The position numbers and the translations under genes were made by a program. A DNA stretch of 5,433 bases from Anaerolineae bacterium (GTDB lineage: Bacteria; Chloroflexota; Anaerolineae; Anaerolineales; Anaerolineaceae). The stretch is taken from assembly GCA_016213455.1 (NCBI GenBank), contig JACRAG010000064.1, positions 1 through 5,433 of the forward strand. Reading direction: 5' to 3'. A model generated the notes under the pieces. The model was not told where the DNA came from. It did no database searches and saw only the letters and a list, made by a program, of their open reading frames with translations. This document shows positions 5,371-5,433 of the stretch, one piece after another (within the stretch, counting starts at the first letter, position 1; every line of letters starts with the position of its first letter).

Positions 5371-5433
5371 GGCACGGTTCCTCGAATGAAACGATAAAAG
5401 ATGGGCCTGCGATGGCCGGTTTTACAGGCGGCG

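Noticed and set aside
5371..5433. Terminator or end of another gene upstream of the oxidoreductase
   Set aside because: Only a 4-bp GGCC/GGCC stem followed by CATCTTTT is visible, and too little sequence remains to judge a reading frame.

Overview
The window reads as chromosomal DNA of a moderately high-GC bacterium, most likely a member of the Chloroflexota (Anaerolineae-like). The grounds are indirect: a lipoprotein with a Thr/Pro linker, a small protein resembling the short Nif11/NHLP-type proteins common in that phylum, a DUF5317 membrane protein, and an intergenic region packed with GC-rich palindromic repeats. This assignment is an inference from protein style, not from a marker gene. 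All supported genes lie on the minus strand, so transcription runs from the high-coordinate end to the low end.

Region by region, in transcription order: (a) 5370-3940 encodes a long Old Yellow Enzyme-family flavin oxidoreductase with an unusual active-site motif and a Cys-containing tail; a GC-rich hairpin follows it at 3919-3883. (b) 3882-3703 is an AT-rich promoter region with a perfect 12-bp tandem repeat beside a TATGAT box. (c) 3702-1424 is a probable four-gene operon: a 44-residue single-span membrane peptide, a DUF5317 multi-pass membrane protein whose start lies 6 nt after the preceding stop, a 97-residue protein resembling RiPP leader-type (Nif11/NHLP-like) small proteins, and a GAF + HD-GYP protein with an intact c-di-GMP phosphodiesterase motif set. 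A 106-nt spacer with competing hairpins separates the last two genes. (d) 1423-776 is non-coding and consists mostly of nested inverted repeats: two copies of a GTCATCGCGA...GGCGATCTC element, an 83-bp GGTGCGTTG/CAACGCACC multi-hairpin, a 146-bp nested palindrome, and a 12-bp perfect hairpin. (e) 775-1 is the N-terminal two-thirds or so of a secreted lipoprotein alpha/beta hydrolase that runs off the window.

The most interesting unit is the four-gene cluster. A membrane peptide, a membrane protein of unknown function, a leader-like small protein and a GAF-sensing c-di-GMP phosphodiesterase behind one tandem-repeat promoter could form a small signalling module. That link is a hypothesis based on gene order only. 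The oxidoreductase and the hydrolase look like independent housekeeping or catabolic genes.
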